Source: an uncultured bacterium (GTDB lineage Bacteria > Bacillota > Clostridia > Lachnospirales > Lachnospiraceae). From it: a stretch of DNA of 37,533 nucleotides. Each line of letters begins with the position of its first letter. Position 1 is the first letter of the stretch. The notes below the pieces were generated by a model, which saw only the letters and a program-made list of their open reading frames with translations, was not told where the DNA came from and made no database searches. Position numbers and translations under genes: made by a program. Location: NCBI GenBank assembly GCA_905215155.1, contig CAJMPJ010000036.1, forward strand, positions 1-37,533, written 5' to 3'. Shown here piece by piece: positions 17,737-25,186 of this stretch.

Positions 17737-18854
17737 AATCAAACGAACAGTTACTTGAAAAAATCCACTTAGTGGTAGAAAAACTCATGAACTTAGGCGG
17801 CAGCGATTACGACAAGGACCGTACCGTCAGCCAGAACGATACAAAAAAAGGCATTATCCAGAGAGATTTCGGTATCGAAGAATGGGACTGGCCCCAGGGA
17901 GTGGGATTATACGGGCTTTATAAGCTTCAGGACTTTTATGGAGACGGGCGCTATCTGCCATTTTTTGAAAAATGGTACCGCGGACATATGGAAAAAGGAC
18001 TTCCCTCCAAAAACATCAACACCACGGCTCCCTTTCTCCCCTTGTCCTATCTCTATGAAAAACTGGAACAATCCGAGGATTACAAAGGGCTTTGTGAGAA
18101 ACGGGCCGACTGGCTGATCCATGAACTTCCTAAAACTCCGGACAACGGCTTCCAGCATGTGACCAGCGCCATCGGCGACCGGAACGGAGTGGCATTAAAT
18201 GAAGGCCAGCTCTGGGTGGACACACTGTTTATGTCCGTTCTTTTCTTAAACAACATAGCCAATCAACTGGACCGCCCGGACTGGAAGAACGAAGCCATCC
18301 ATCAGTTTCTGGTCCACATCAAATATCTGTTTGACAAAGAGACCGGACTATTCCACCATGGCTTCCGTTTTGACCGAAGAGATAATTTCGGAGGTATCTT
18401 CTGGTGCAGAGGAAACGCCTGGTTCACCTACGGCATCATGGAATTCATTGACAACTGCAGCGAAGAACTGAACGAAGGCGTACGGACCTATTTCATTGAT
18501 ACCTTTAAAGCTCAGGCTGAGGCTCTCTTAAAACTCCAGGCACCCTCCGGCCTTTGGCATACCGTTCTCAATGACAGCACCAGCTACGAAGAGGTTTCCG
18601 GTTCCGCCGCCATCGCAGCCGGTCTTTTACGAGGGGTAAAAGCCGGAATTCTCGATGAGTCCTATAAAAAAGCCGCCGACCGGGCCATCGACGGGATCTG
18701 CGATAATATATCCGATGACGGAACGGTATTAAATGTATCCGCCGGAACCGGCATCGGTATGACAGCCGAACACTATAAAAATATTTTGATCATGCCCATG
18801 GCTTACGGACAGGCTCTCGCACTGACCGCATTGTGCGAGGCACTGGAAAAATAA
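17733..18854 (+). CDS. Unsaturated rhamnogalacturonyl hydrolase-like enzyme, GH105 (YteR/YesR-like)
   Basis: This 373-residue protein has the (alpha/alpha)6-barrel features of GH88/GH105 enzymes. The catalytic Asp is probably Asp163 in GQLWVDTLFM, matching Asp143 of Bacillus YteR, and WCRGNAWFTYG is another family hallmark. These enzymes hydrate the unsaturated uronic acid left by pectate or rhamnogalacturonan lyases and release it from the oligosaccharide. No signal peptide, so cytoplasmic, after import. The gene overlaps the response regulator by four bases and ends the operon at a strong terminator. Together with the LplD-like enzyme it points to rhamnogalacturonan use. Confidence 0.9.
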   Translation: MKSNEQLLEKIHLVVEKLMNLGGSDYDKDRTVSQNDTKKGIIQRDFGIEEWDWPQGVGLYGLYKLQDFYGDGRYLPFFEKWYRGHMEKGLPSKNINTTAPFLPLSYLYEKLEQSEDYKGLCEKRADWLIHELPKTPDNGFQHVTSAIGDRNGVALNEGQLWVDTLFMSVLFLNNIANQLDRPDWKNEAIHQFLVHIKYLFDKETGLFHHGFRFDRRDNFGGIFWCRGNAWFTYGIMEFIDNCSEELNEGVRTYFIDTFKAQAEALLKLQAPSGLWHTVLNDSTSYEEVSGSAAIAAGLLRGVKAGILDESYKKAADRAIDGICDNISDDGTVLNVSAGTGIGMTAEHYKNILIMPMAYGQALALTALCEALEK

Positions 18855-18883
18855 CCAAAAAAGCGGATTTTTTTATCACAGAA

Positions 18884-18918
18884 GGGAACCTGCTTTTCGC
18901 AGAAACAGGTTCCCTTTT
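18884..18918 (+). terminator. Intrinsic terminator of the sensor-regulator-GH105 operon
   Basis: A perfect nine-base-pair stem GGGAACCTG/CAGGTTCCC (18884-18892, 18905-18913) is followed by five T residues, 30 bases after the GH105 stop codon. From 18919 to 19118 nothing recognisable is seen. Confidence 0.88.
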
Positions 18919-19118
18919 TATTGTCCTTTTTGGGAGAAAACCACATATTCAGTCCCGGAATCCATTAAAAAATGAGAAAAATAAAAAACAGCAGATTGCA
19001 CAAAAAATCACCCGGCAAATCAAAAAATCCAAATCCATATCCGTCTTATCCCCGAAATAAAGCAAACATATTTTTGGTACATATGACTTTTTTCAACCGG
19101 AGATATGACGATCCGGAT

Positions 19119-19147
19119 TTGACAATCACTTTTCCATCTTGTAACAT
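19119..19147 (+). promoter_or_regulatory. Sigma-A promoter of the HAD/mannitol-1-phosphate dehydrogenase fusion
   Basis: A perfect -35 TTGACA (19119-19124) and -10 TAACAT (19142-19147) are spaced by 17 bases, about 41 bases before the start codon. Confidence 0.65.
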
Positions 19148-19188
19148 AAGATAAACATTTTATATGTAGTCTGAAAAAGGAGGAGCAC

Positions 19189-21297
19189 ATGATGAAATTA
19201 ATAGATAAAGATATCACTGCTGCGATTTTTGACATGGATGGCACCATGTTTGATACAGAGCGGCTCAGAATGAAGGTTTTAAACGAAGCCTCACTGGAAC
19301 AATACGGAAAAGCCATGCCGACGCAGCTGCTGTTAGACTCTCTGGGACTCAGTTCTGTTTCTGCCCAGAAGTTGGCGAAAGAAGAATTCGGTCCGGATTA
19401 CCCTTATGAGGAAACCCGAAAAAGAGCTGATGAACTGGAATTATCTTATGTAAAAGAGCATGGCGTTCCTGTAAAAAACGGACTGATTGAAGTTTTAGAA
19501 CGTTTGAAACGCAATGAAGTTCTGCTGGCAGTTGCCACCTCCAGTAAAAGAGCCATCGCAGAGGAATACTTAAGAGATGCAGATGTTTTTAAATACTTTG
19601 ATGTGGTAATCTGCGGAGATGAAGTAGACAAAGGAAAACCGAATCCCCAGATATTTTTAAAGGCGGCCGACGGCATCAACTGCCAGCCGGAAACCTGCCT
19701 GATCTTTGAAGATTCTGAAAACGGCCTTTTAGCCGCAGCTTCAGCAAACGGCCTTCCGGTCTATATAAAAGATATTAAAGAAGCCCGGCCGGAGATTAAG
19801 AAAAAAGCATGGCTTTGCTATGAAGATATGAACCAATTTCTGCAGGATCTGCGTCCTTATACAAAGAAATATTCCCTTCCAACTCTCAATGAACATTTCC
19901 CTCAAAACAACAACCCTCTTACTGCCGGTATCCACGGCTTTGGTGCCATCGGCGGCGGATACATTGCCCAGGTTTTTTCCCATTGGGATGGATATACGAG
20001 ACCCGGCAAGATCATCGGAGCCACCAGAAATGCGGAACTAAGGAACATGGTAAATGCATTCCATTCCTACCAGGTCAACTATGAAAGTCTCGCCTATGAG
20101 CAGACCATCCGGAATGTCTCCCTGATTGATATCGACCAGGAAGACCAGATGGTTTCCATGTATCTGGAAGCAGATATTATGGCCTTATGCCTTCCTGAAA
20201 GTGCCATAAAACAACAGGCGGCAATGACAGCCCAGGGACTGCTTGCACGAAAAAAGGCCAATCTGGAGCCGCTGACCATTTTAATCATATTAAATAAAGT
20301 TCATGCTGCTGCCTTTGTAAAAAAGCAGATCAAAAAAGCGCTTCTGGAGATTGTTTCAGAAGAAACTGCCAATGAAGTCCTTGATGAGACTTATTTTTGT
20401 GAAACCGTTGTAAACCGGATGGTTTCTGCCTGCCCGAAAGAGGAACTGTTAAAACAGATACAGCGAAAGCTTAATTCTCTAAGAGAATCTGTCCCGGATA
20501 CGGAAAATATAAACAAACCGGTGATCAGCCTAAAAGGAGTCACACGAATGTTAAAGGACATATCTGCAATTCAAACAGAACTTTCCAAAGTAAGTCTGGT
20601 ATTGTTTAACAGTGAACCGGATATGCCCCTTTATGCCGGCGGGAACAGTCCGCTTCTTCCCCATCTCCGTCAGGTAAAAGTCATGGAAGATATCAGCCAG
20701 ATGCAGGTAATTAAAAACCGGCTTTCCAACGGTACTCATGCCATGATCGCCTGGTATTCTGCAATTCTGGGCTATAAGACCATCGGACAGGGAATGGGAG
20801 ATGAAAGAATCCTTGATTTCGTAAACAGTCTTATGGAAAAGGAAATCAAACCAGCTCTCCTGGAAAAAAATCCTGATTATGAGGATTATATGAACGGATT
20901 TACAAAAAACTTTATTAAGCGCTGCCGATTTTCCTTTAAAGACCCTGTCGAGCGGGTCGGACGGGACCCAATCCGGAAACTCCAGCACAATGAACGGGTA
21001 CTGGGAACCATGTCCCTGGTACACTCTTTGAAACAATCATCTCCGCTTCTTGAATTTGGTACCGCTCTCGGATTCTATTATGGAATTTCTTTAATAGATC
21101 CAAATGACAAAGAAAGTCTAAAACTTCGCAGGCTTTATGAACAATTGGGGAATATTGAAGCAGTCCTGACTTACAGCGGAACGGTTGACAAAAAGCCCTG
21201 CAGATTCCTGGATAAGGAAAAGGATCATGATGCGGTCCTTCGTATCAGCAGATATTTTCACGAATTGGCCCGAAAAAACTCTGCAAGCTTCGCCTAA
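19189..21297 (+). CDS. Fused HAD phosphatase / mannitol-1-phosphate dehydrogenase-like enzyme
   Basis: This 702-residue protein joins two enzymes. Residues 8-215 are a beta-phosphoglucomutase-like HAD phosphatase: motif I FDMDGTMFD (Asp15, Asp17), later KGKPNPQ and FEDSENG. Residues about 240-690 resemble the polyol-specific long-chain dehydrogenases (MtlD): NAD site GIHGFGAIGGGYIA, HSYQV, and the catalytic K-x4-N-x2-H (Lys509, Asn514, His517). Acinetobacter MtlD has the same order and makes mannitol from fructose-6-phosphate in one polypeptide, so mannitol synthesis or fructose-6-phosphate/mannitol balance is the best guess. Ribosome site AGGAGG lies five bases before the ATG; a second ATG follows at once. 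It is monocistronic, with its own promoter and a terminator over the stop codon. No mannitol PTS gene is nearby. Confidence 0.82.
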   Translation: MMKLIDKDITAAIFDMDGTMFDTERLRMKVLNEASLEQYGKAMPTQLLLDSLGLSSVSAQKLAKEEFGPDYPYEETRKRADELELSYVKEHGVPVKNGLIEVLERLKRNEVLLAVATSSKRAIAEEYLRDADVFKYFDVVICGDEVDKGKPNPQIFLKAADGINCQPETCLIFEDSENGLLAAASANGLPVYIKDIKEARPEIKKKAWLCYEDMNQFLQDLRPYTKKYSLPTLNEHFPQNNNPLTAGIHGFGAIGGGYIAQVFSHWDGYTRPGKIIGATRNAELRNMVNAFHSYQVNYESLAYEQTIRNVSLIDIDQEDQMVSMYLEADIMALCLPESAIKQQAAMTAQGLLARKKANLEPLTILIILNKVHAAAFVKKQIKKALLEIVSEETANEVLDETYFCETVVNRMVSACPKEELLKQIQRKLNSLRESVPDTENINKPVISLKGVTRMLKDISAIQTELSKVSLVLFNSEPDMPLYAGGNSPLLPHLRQVKVMEDISQMQVIKNRLSNGTHAMIAWYSAILGYKTIGQGMGDERILDFVNSLMEKEIKPALLEKNPDYEDYMNGFTKNFIKRCRFSFKDPVERVGRDPIRKLQHNERVLGTMSLVHSLKQSSPLLEFGTALGFYYGISLIDPNDKESLKLRRLYEQLGNIEAVLTYSGTVDKKPCRFLDKEKDHDAVLRISRYFHELARKNSASFA

Positions 21298-22175
21298 AAA
21301 ACACCGGAAGAGCTGTTATTCTGCTCTTCCCCCATTTTTCGATATCTGGACGGGTTCGTATCTGCATGTTTTTTGAAAACCCGTTCAAAATAAGTAACGC
21401 TTTCAAACCCAAGTATATCGGAAATCTCCGTAATGGAATAAGCGCTGTTTGCAAGCAGCTCCTTGGCCTTTCTGACTCTCGCCAGATTCCGGTATTCATT
21501 GACAGAAAAACTTGTTACTTCCCGGAAAATTCTGCTTAAATAGGATTTGCTGATAAAAAACCGCTCCGCAAGCTCCTCTAAGCTTTCCCCTGTTTCACAG
21601 TGGACCGTTAAGTATTCGGCCACCTCATGAACCTTCCCGTGTTTGGCGGTCTGCACCGTAGGGGTTATCTCCTTGAGCACATTCCTTTTCCGGTTTCGAT
21701 AGATCATCAAAAGGATCTGAGACAGCATCAACCGGATCATGATCTCATACCGTTCTCCCCTCTGTTTCAGCTCCTTTCGGACCCCCAGCAGAAGTTTTTT
21801 CATCTCCCCCCATTCCATTTCCGAAAGCTTTATTACACCGTAATAATCCCCAAATATCTTTTCCAGAGAATATACCCCTGCACCTTTCAGCCACGGTTCC
21901 AAAACCCTTCCATTTAACTGAAGCAGTATCCGGTCATGTTTTCCACTCCCCGCCTGGCTTGTCTTGTGGACCTGTTCCCGGTTCACAAGAACCATATCTC
22001 CCGCCTTCACATAATACGTTTCCTTTTCAATAAAATAATACCGCTCTCCTTCCAAAAGAAAATACAGCTCATACGTGTCATGAAAATGCTTCATAGTCAT
22101 GGAATATTCCTGATCCCTTACCACTTCATCAATGGCGATTCCCTCCCCGCTTTCTGAAAAAACTGTTTTTTCCAT
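21294..22175 (-). CDS. AraC-family transcriptional regulator with cupin sensor domain
   Basis: This 293-residue protein has an N-terminal cupin domain (KHFHDTYELYFLLEG) and a C-terminal double helix-turn-helix (SISKSYLS-like first helix in FISKSYLSRIF, and FESVTYFERVFKKH). It is the one-component sugar-responsive type. The start at 22175 is chosen because GGAGG lies five bases upstream; an ATG eight codons earlier overlaps that ribosome site. It is divergent from the LplD-like gene, whose promoter lies within 150 bases, so it probably controls that gene. Its stop codon overlaps the stop of the fusion gene tail to tail (21294-21297). Confidence 0.9.
   Translation of the reverse strand: MEKTVFSESGEGIAIDEVVRDQEYSMTMKHFHDTYELYFLLEGERYYFIEKETYYVKAGDMVLVNREQVHKTSQAGSGKHDRILLQLNGRVLEPWLKGAGVYSLEKIFGDYYGVIKLSEMEWGEMKKLLLGVRKELKQRGERYEIMIRLMLSQILLMIYRNRKRNVLKEITPTVQTAKHGKVHEVAEYLTVHCETGESLEELAERFFISKSYLSRIFREVTSFSVNEYRNLARVRKAKELLANSAYSITEISDILGFESVTYFERVFKKHADTNPSRYRKMGEEQNNSSSGVF
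21297..21339. terminator. Bidirectional terminator inside the 3' end of the AraC gene
   Basis: Perfect stem GGAAGAGC/GCTCTTCC (21306-21313, 21323-21330). On the plus strand it is followed by CCCATTTTT; on the minus strand by GGTG and six T residues that run into the AraC stop codon. It can therefore end both convergent transcripts although their stop codons overlap. Confidence 0.6.
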
Positions 22176-22324
22176 TCCGCCCTCCATGTTAGTAGCCAAA
22201 AGTACGATTACATCAAAAAAAGCACCAATTATATAAGAATTATAATACTATAATACTTTATAATATGCAATATAGAACACAAGGAAGCACCGAAAAACAG
22301 CTGCATATTACAGGAGGAACCCAC
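22176..22324. promoter_or_regulatory. Divergent AT-rich promoter region between AraC and LplD-like genes
   Basis: Three TATAAT boxes on the plus strand begin at 22241, 22249 and 22259, with no clear -35 for any of them, which suggests an activator-dependent promoter, probably using the divergent AraC protein. The LplD ribosome site AGGAGG lies at the end of the region. Confidence 0.4.
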
Positions 22325-23722
22325 ATGAAATACGCTGACAACAAAGTTACAGATTTAACAATCGCCTACATCGGCGGCGGCTCCAGAGGCTGGGCCTGGA
22401 CCTTTATGACCGATTTATCCCTGGACGACTCATTGAGCGGAACCATTCGTTTATACGACATTGACGCGTCCGCCGCAAAGAGCAATGAAATCATTGGAAA
22501 TAAGCTGACTAGCAGAGAAGACACCATCGGAAAATGGAACTACGAAACTTCCGCTACCTTAGAAGAAGCACTGACCGGATGTGACTTTGCAGTTATTTCT
22601 ATTCTTCCGGGAACCTTTGACGAAATGGAATCCGATGTCCACCTTCCCGAAAGACTTGGCATCTACCAGTCCGTAGGCGACACCGCAGGCCCAGGCGGAA
22701 TGATCCGTGCCCTGCGCACCATCCCCATGTTCGTGACCATTGCAGAAGCCATCAAAGAGTACGCACCAGAGGCCTGGGTCATCAACTACACCAACCCCAT
22801 GTCCTTATGTGTAAAAACCCTCTACCACGTATTTCCCCAGATCAAAGCCTTCGGATGCTGCCACGAAGTATTCGGCACCCAAAAAGTCCTAAAAGGGATC
22901 TGTGAAGAAGCACTGGGTCTAAAAAACATCGACCGCCATGACATTCACGTAAACGTCCTTGGAATCAACCACTTTACCTGGTTTGACCAGGCTTCCTATA
23001 AAGGAATTGATTTATTCCCCGTATACCAGGATTACATTAAAACCCACTACGAAGAAGGCTACAACGAACCAGACAAAAACTGGGCAAACAGTACATTTGA
23101 ATGCGCGCACCGTGTAAAATTTGATCTGTTTTGCCGCTACGGATTCATAGCCGCCGCCGGAGACCGCCACCTTGCCGAATTCATGCCCGGAGCAGAATAC
23201 CTAAAAGACCCGGAAACAGTCAAAAGCTGGAAATTTGGCCTAACCACCGTAGCCTGGAGAAAAGAGGACTTAAAAACCCGCCTTGCAAAAAGCCAACGCC
23301 TGGTAAACGGAGAAGAAGAAATGCAGATCACCCCCTCCGGCGAAGAAGGAATCCTATTAATCAAGTCCCTCTGCGGCCTTGCGCGCACCATCAGCAACGT
23401 CAACATCCCAAACACCAGTCTGCAGATCCCAAATCTGCCCAAAGACGCCATTGTAGAAACCAACGCTGTATTCGCCCGTGACAGCATCAAACCAATCCAA
23501 GCCGGTTCCCTCCCGGAAAACCTCCTGGAATTAATAAGCCCCCACGTAGCCAACCACCAGCGAATCCTAACAGCCGCCCTCACCTGCGACCGCTCCTTGG
23601 TCTACGAGGCATTTGCCGCCGACCCTCTCATAAAAGGCCGCGCCACCAAAGCCGAGATCAAATCCCTCGCCGACGACATGATCACAAACACCCTCAACTA
23701 CCTCCCCAAAGGCTGGAAATAA
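22325..23722 (+). CDS. lplD: GH4 alpha-galacturonidase, LplD-like
   Basis: This 465-residue protein is an NAD- and metal-dependent family 4 glycosidase. The dinucleotide site is IAYIGGGSRGW, and the metal site includes GCCHEVFG (Cys178/Cys179, His180) and GINHFTW (His216). Segments such as DVHLPERLGIYQSVGDT, INYTNPMS and AHRVKFDLF closely resemble Bacillus subtilis LplD, which releases galacturonic acid by a redox-elimination mechanism. The start at 22325 follows AGGAGGAACCCAC; an ATG 20 codons upstream has no ribosome site. It is cytoplasmic. In Bacillus lplD sits with lplABC; here an LplBC-like importer is 15 kb away, so the operon appears split. Substrate assignment rests on family resemblance. 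Confidence 0.88.
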   Translation: MKYADNKVTDLTIAYIGGGSRGWAWTFMTDLSLDDSLSGTIRLYDIDASAAKSNEIIGNKLTSREDTIGKWNYETSATLEEALTGCDFAVISILPGTFDEMESDVHLPERLGIYQSVGDTAGPGGMIRALRTIPMFVTIAEAIKEYAPEAWVINYTNPMSLCVKTLYHVFPQIKAFGCCHEVFGTQKVLKGICEEALGLKNIDRHDIHVNVLGINHFTWFDQASYKGIDLFPVYQDYIKTHYEEGYNEPDKNWANSTFECAHRVKFDLFCRYGFIAAAGDRHLAEFMPGAEYLKDPETVKSWKFGLTTVAWRKEDLKTRLAKSQRLVNGEEEMQITPSGEEGILLIKSLCGLARTISNVNIPNTSLQIPNLPKDAIVETNAVFARDSIKPIQAGSLPENLLELISPHVANHQRILTAALTCDRSLVYEAFAADPLIKGRATKAEIKSLADDMITNTLNYLPKGWK

Positions 23723-23764
23723 TAAAATTCATTCAAACAATTACCTATACCCCATGAAATCAAA

Positions 23765-23776
23765 CTCATCCCCTGC
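23765..23776 (+). repeat. Left copy of a 12-bp direct repeat flanking the palindromic element
   Basis: CTCATCCCCTGC here and CTCATCCCCCGC at 24060-24071 differ at one base and bracket the 254-bp palindrome. They may be a target-site duplication, but 28 bases separate this copy from the palindrome while the right copy abuts it within one base. Confidence 0.35.
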
Positions 23777-23804
23777 TCTTTTGTCCTCCGCCAACACGCC
23801 CGCC

Positions 23805-24058
23805 GGGAAAAGAGCCAACAGGGGGACCTGCCGGCGCCGGTTTGCAGGCAGGTTAGAGTTTCTTAGGTTGGAAGGGTACAAAAAATGCGGGTTGGGATTG
23901 GCTTCAAAGCCAATTCCCAAAGGAAACCCTGAGTGCGAATTTCCTTCAGAAATTCGCACGAAGTGTTTCCGATCCCGCATTTTTTGCACCCTTCCGGCCT
24001 TAGAAACCCTCCTGCCGAAACCCCGGCGAAGGCAGGTCCCCCTGTTGGCTCTTTTCCC
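23805..24058. repeat. 254-bp imperfect palindrome with two internal hairpins (Y-shaped element)
   Basis: The terminal 28 bases (23805-23832) are a perfect inverted repeat of 24031-24058; the arms start GGGAAAAGAGCCAACAG and end ACCTGCC. Pairing continues imperfectly inward through GGCAGG, GTTTCT, GGAAGGGT and CAAAAAATGCGGG to about 23891/23974. The apex holds two further hairpins: 23892-23920 (TTGGGATTGGCT/AGCCAATTCCCAA) and 23922-23970 (GGAAAC/GTTTCC enclosing an exact 11-bp stem GTGCGAATTTC). The product is a three-way junction in RNA or extruded DNA. It fills the gap between two convergent genes and contains no plausible gene; long frames on both strands merely mirror each other. It could be a non-autonomous mobile element, a structured RNA or a bidirectional terminator. 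Confidence 0.85.
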
Positions 24059-24060
24059 TC

Positions 24061-24552
24061 TCATCCCCCGCAAAAATTAAGCATAAACCTCCCTTCCCCC
24101 TCATCATCAATCTCCATAATCATATAGGAAGGCTTTCTCCCCTCCTGCCGCGGATAAGACAAACTCCCCGGATTCAAGATAATGACCCCATTATGTACCT
24201 CATAAAAGGGCCTGTGGGTATGACCGTACATAACGATATCCAGATTCCGTTCCCTCGCCTCCAGTTCCAGCCGTTCCACACCAAGAGAAACATTATAATA
24301 ATGTCCATGCGTAAGCAATACCCGGTATTTTCCGATGTTTATTTCCTTCTCCCGGTCCAGGTCGGAGAAAAAATCATTATTTCCAAGCACCATATGAACC
24401 TGACAGTCCTCCCCGGCCCAGCCGGCGATCTTATCTTCACTGCCCTCCACATCTCCCAGATGGATCAGCATATCAAAGGGCCCTTCCTCTTTCATGATTT
24501 TATAAAGATTCTCGTCCTTGCGATGGGTATCACTGACAATCAGTACTCTCAT
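24061..24552 (-). CDS. YfcE/MJ0936-type metallophosphoesterase
   Basis: This 163-residue protein has the calcineurin-like phosphoesterase motifs in order: VSDTHRKDE, HLGDVEGSED, LGNNDFF, THGHYY and GHTHRPF, all ligands for a dinuclear metal site. It is the usual full length for the YfcE group, which hydrolyses phosphodiesters of unknown physiological identity. It is the last gene of the minus-strand operon, one base after rdgB, and its stop codon lies within the direct repeat flanking the palindromic element. A second family member is encoded at 27676-28224 in the same operon. Confidence 0.92.
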   Translation of the reverse strand: MRVLIVSDTHRKDENLYKIMKEEGPFDMLIHLGDVEGSEDKIAGWAGEDCQVHMVLGNNDFFSDLDREKEINIGKYRVLLTHGHYYNVSLGVERLELEARERNLDIVMYGHTHRPFYEVHNGVIILNPGSLSYPRQEGRKPSYMIMEIDDEGEGRFMLNFCGG

Positions 24553-24553
24553 C

Positions 24554-25162
24554 CTATTTCCTCCCGTAAAAATCCATAAGCTTCCATTTCATGGCTTCCA
24601 ATGCCTTTCCACGGTGGCTGATTTTATTTTTCTGTTCCATGGTAAGCTCTGCAGCAGTCATAGAAAATTCCGGAACATAAAAAATAGGATCATAGCCAAA
24701 TCCATCTCCCCCAGCCGGACTGTCTGCCAAAAATCCTTCCATGGTCTCCTCCGTATGAAGAACGGTTCCATCCGGAAGAACTGCCGCTATATTACAGACA
24801 AACCGGGCGCTGCGTTCTGCTCCGGCTGCCCTGGCTGCACGGTTTAAAATATTCTGGTTTTTAATTTCGTAAGAGGTATCCTCCCCCATGTATCTGGCGG
24901 AGTATATCCCCGGTTCCCCGTTTAAGCAGTCCACCACCAGACCGGAATCATCTGCAAGTACGATTCCCCCGGTTTCCTTCCACACGGCTTTGGCCTTTAT
25001 CTCTGCGTTTTCCCCAAAGGTAGATCCATCTTCCACAATATGGGGGTTGGCTCCTGCCTCTTTCATGGACAGGACCTTCCCTCCCAGATCCTTTAAAATT
25101 TCCCGGACTTCCCGCATTTTCCCCTCGTTGCCGGTTGCAAAAACAATTATCCCCTCGTTCAT
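24554..25162 (-). CDS. rdgB: XTP/dITP diphosphatase (RdgB/HAM1)
   Basis: This 202-residue protein removes non-canonical purine triphosphates such as dITP and XTP by pyrophosphohydrolysis. Family motifs are FATGNEGKMREV at the start, ADDSGLVVDCLNGEPGIYSARY in the middle and GGDGFGYDPIFYVPE followed by SHRGKALEAM at the end. Ribosome site AAGGAGA lies seven bases before the ATG. The YfcE-like gene follows after one base, a pairing common in clostridia. Confidence 0.96.
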   Translation of the reverse strand: MNEGIIVFATGNEGKMREVREILKDLGGKVLSMKEAGANPHIVEDGSTFGENAEIKAKAVWKETGGIVLADDSGLVVDCLNGEPGIYSARYMGEDTSYEIKNQNILNRAARAAGAERSARFVCNIAAVLPDGTVLHTEETMEGFLADSPAGGDGFGYDPIFYVPEFSMTAAELTMEQKNKISHRGKALEAMKWKLMDFYGRK

Positions 25163-25186
25163 TTGTTCTCTCCTTTATTCCCAATT

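Noticed and set aside
23741..24080. Open frames of about 110 codons on both strands, with the same GKRANRGTC-type peptide
   Set aside because: They are mirror images caused by the palindrome, lack ribosome sites and have no family resemblance.
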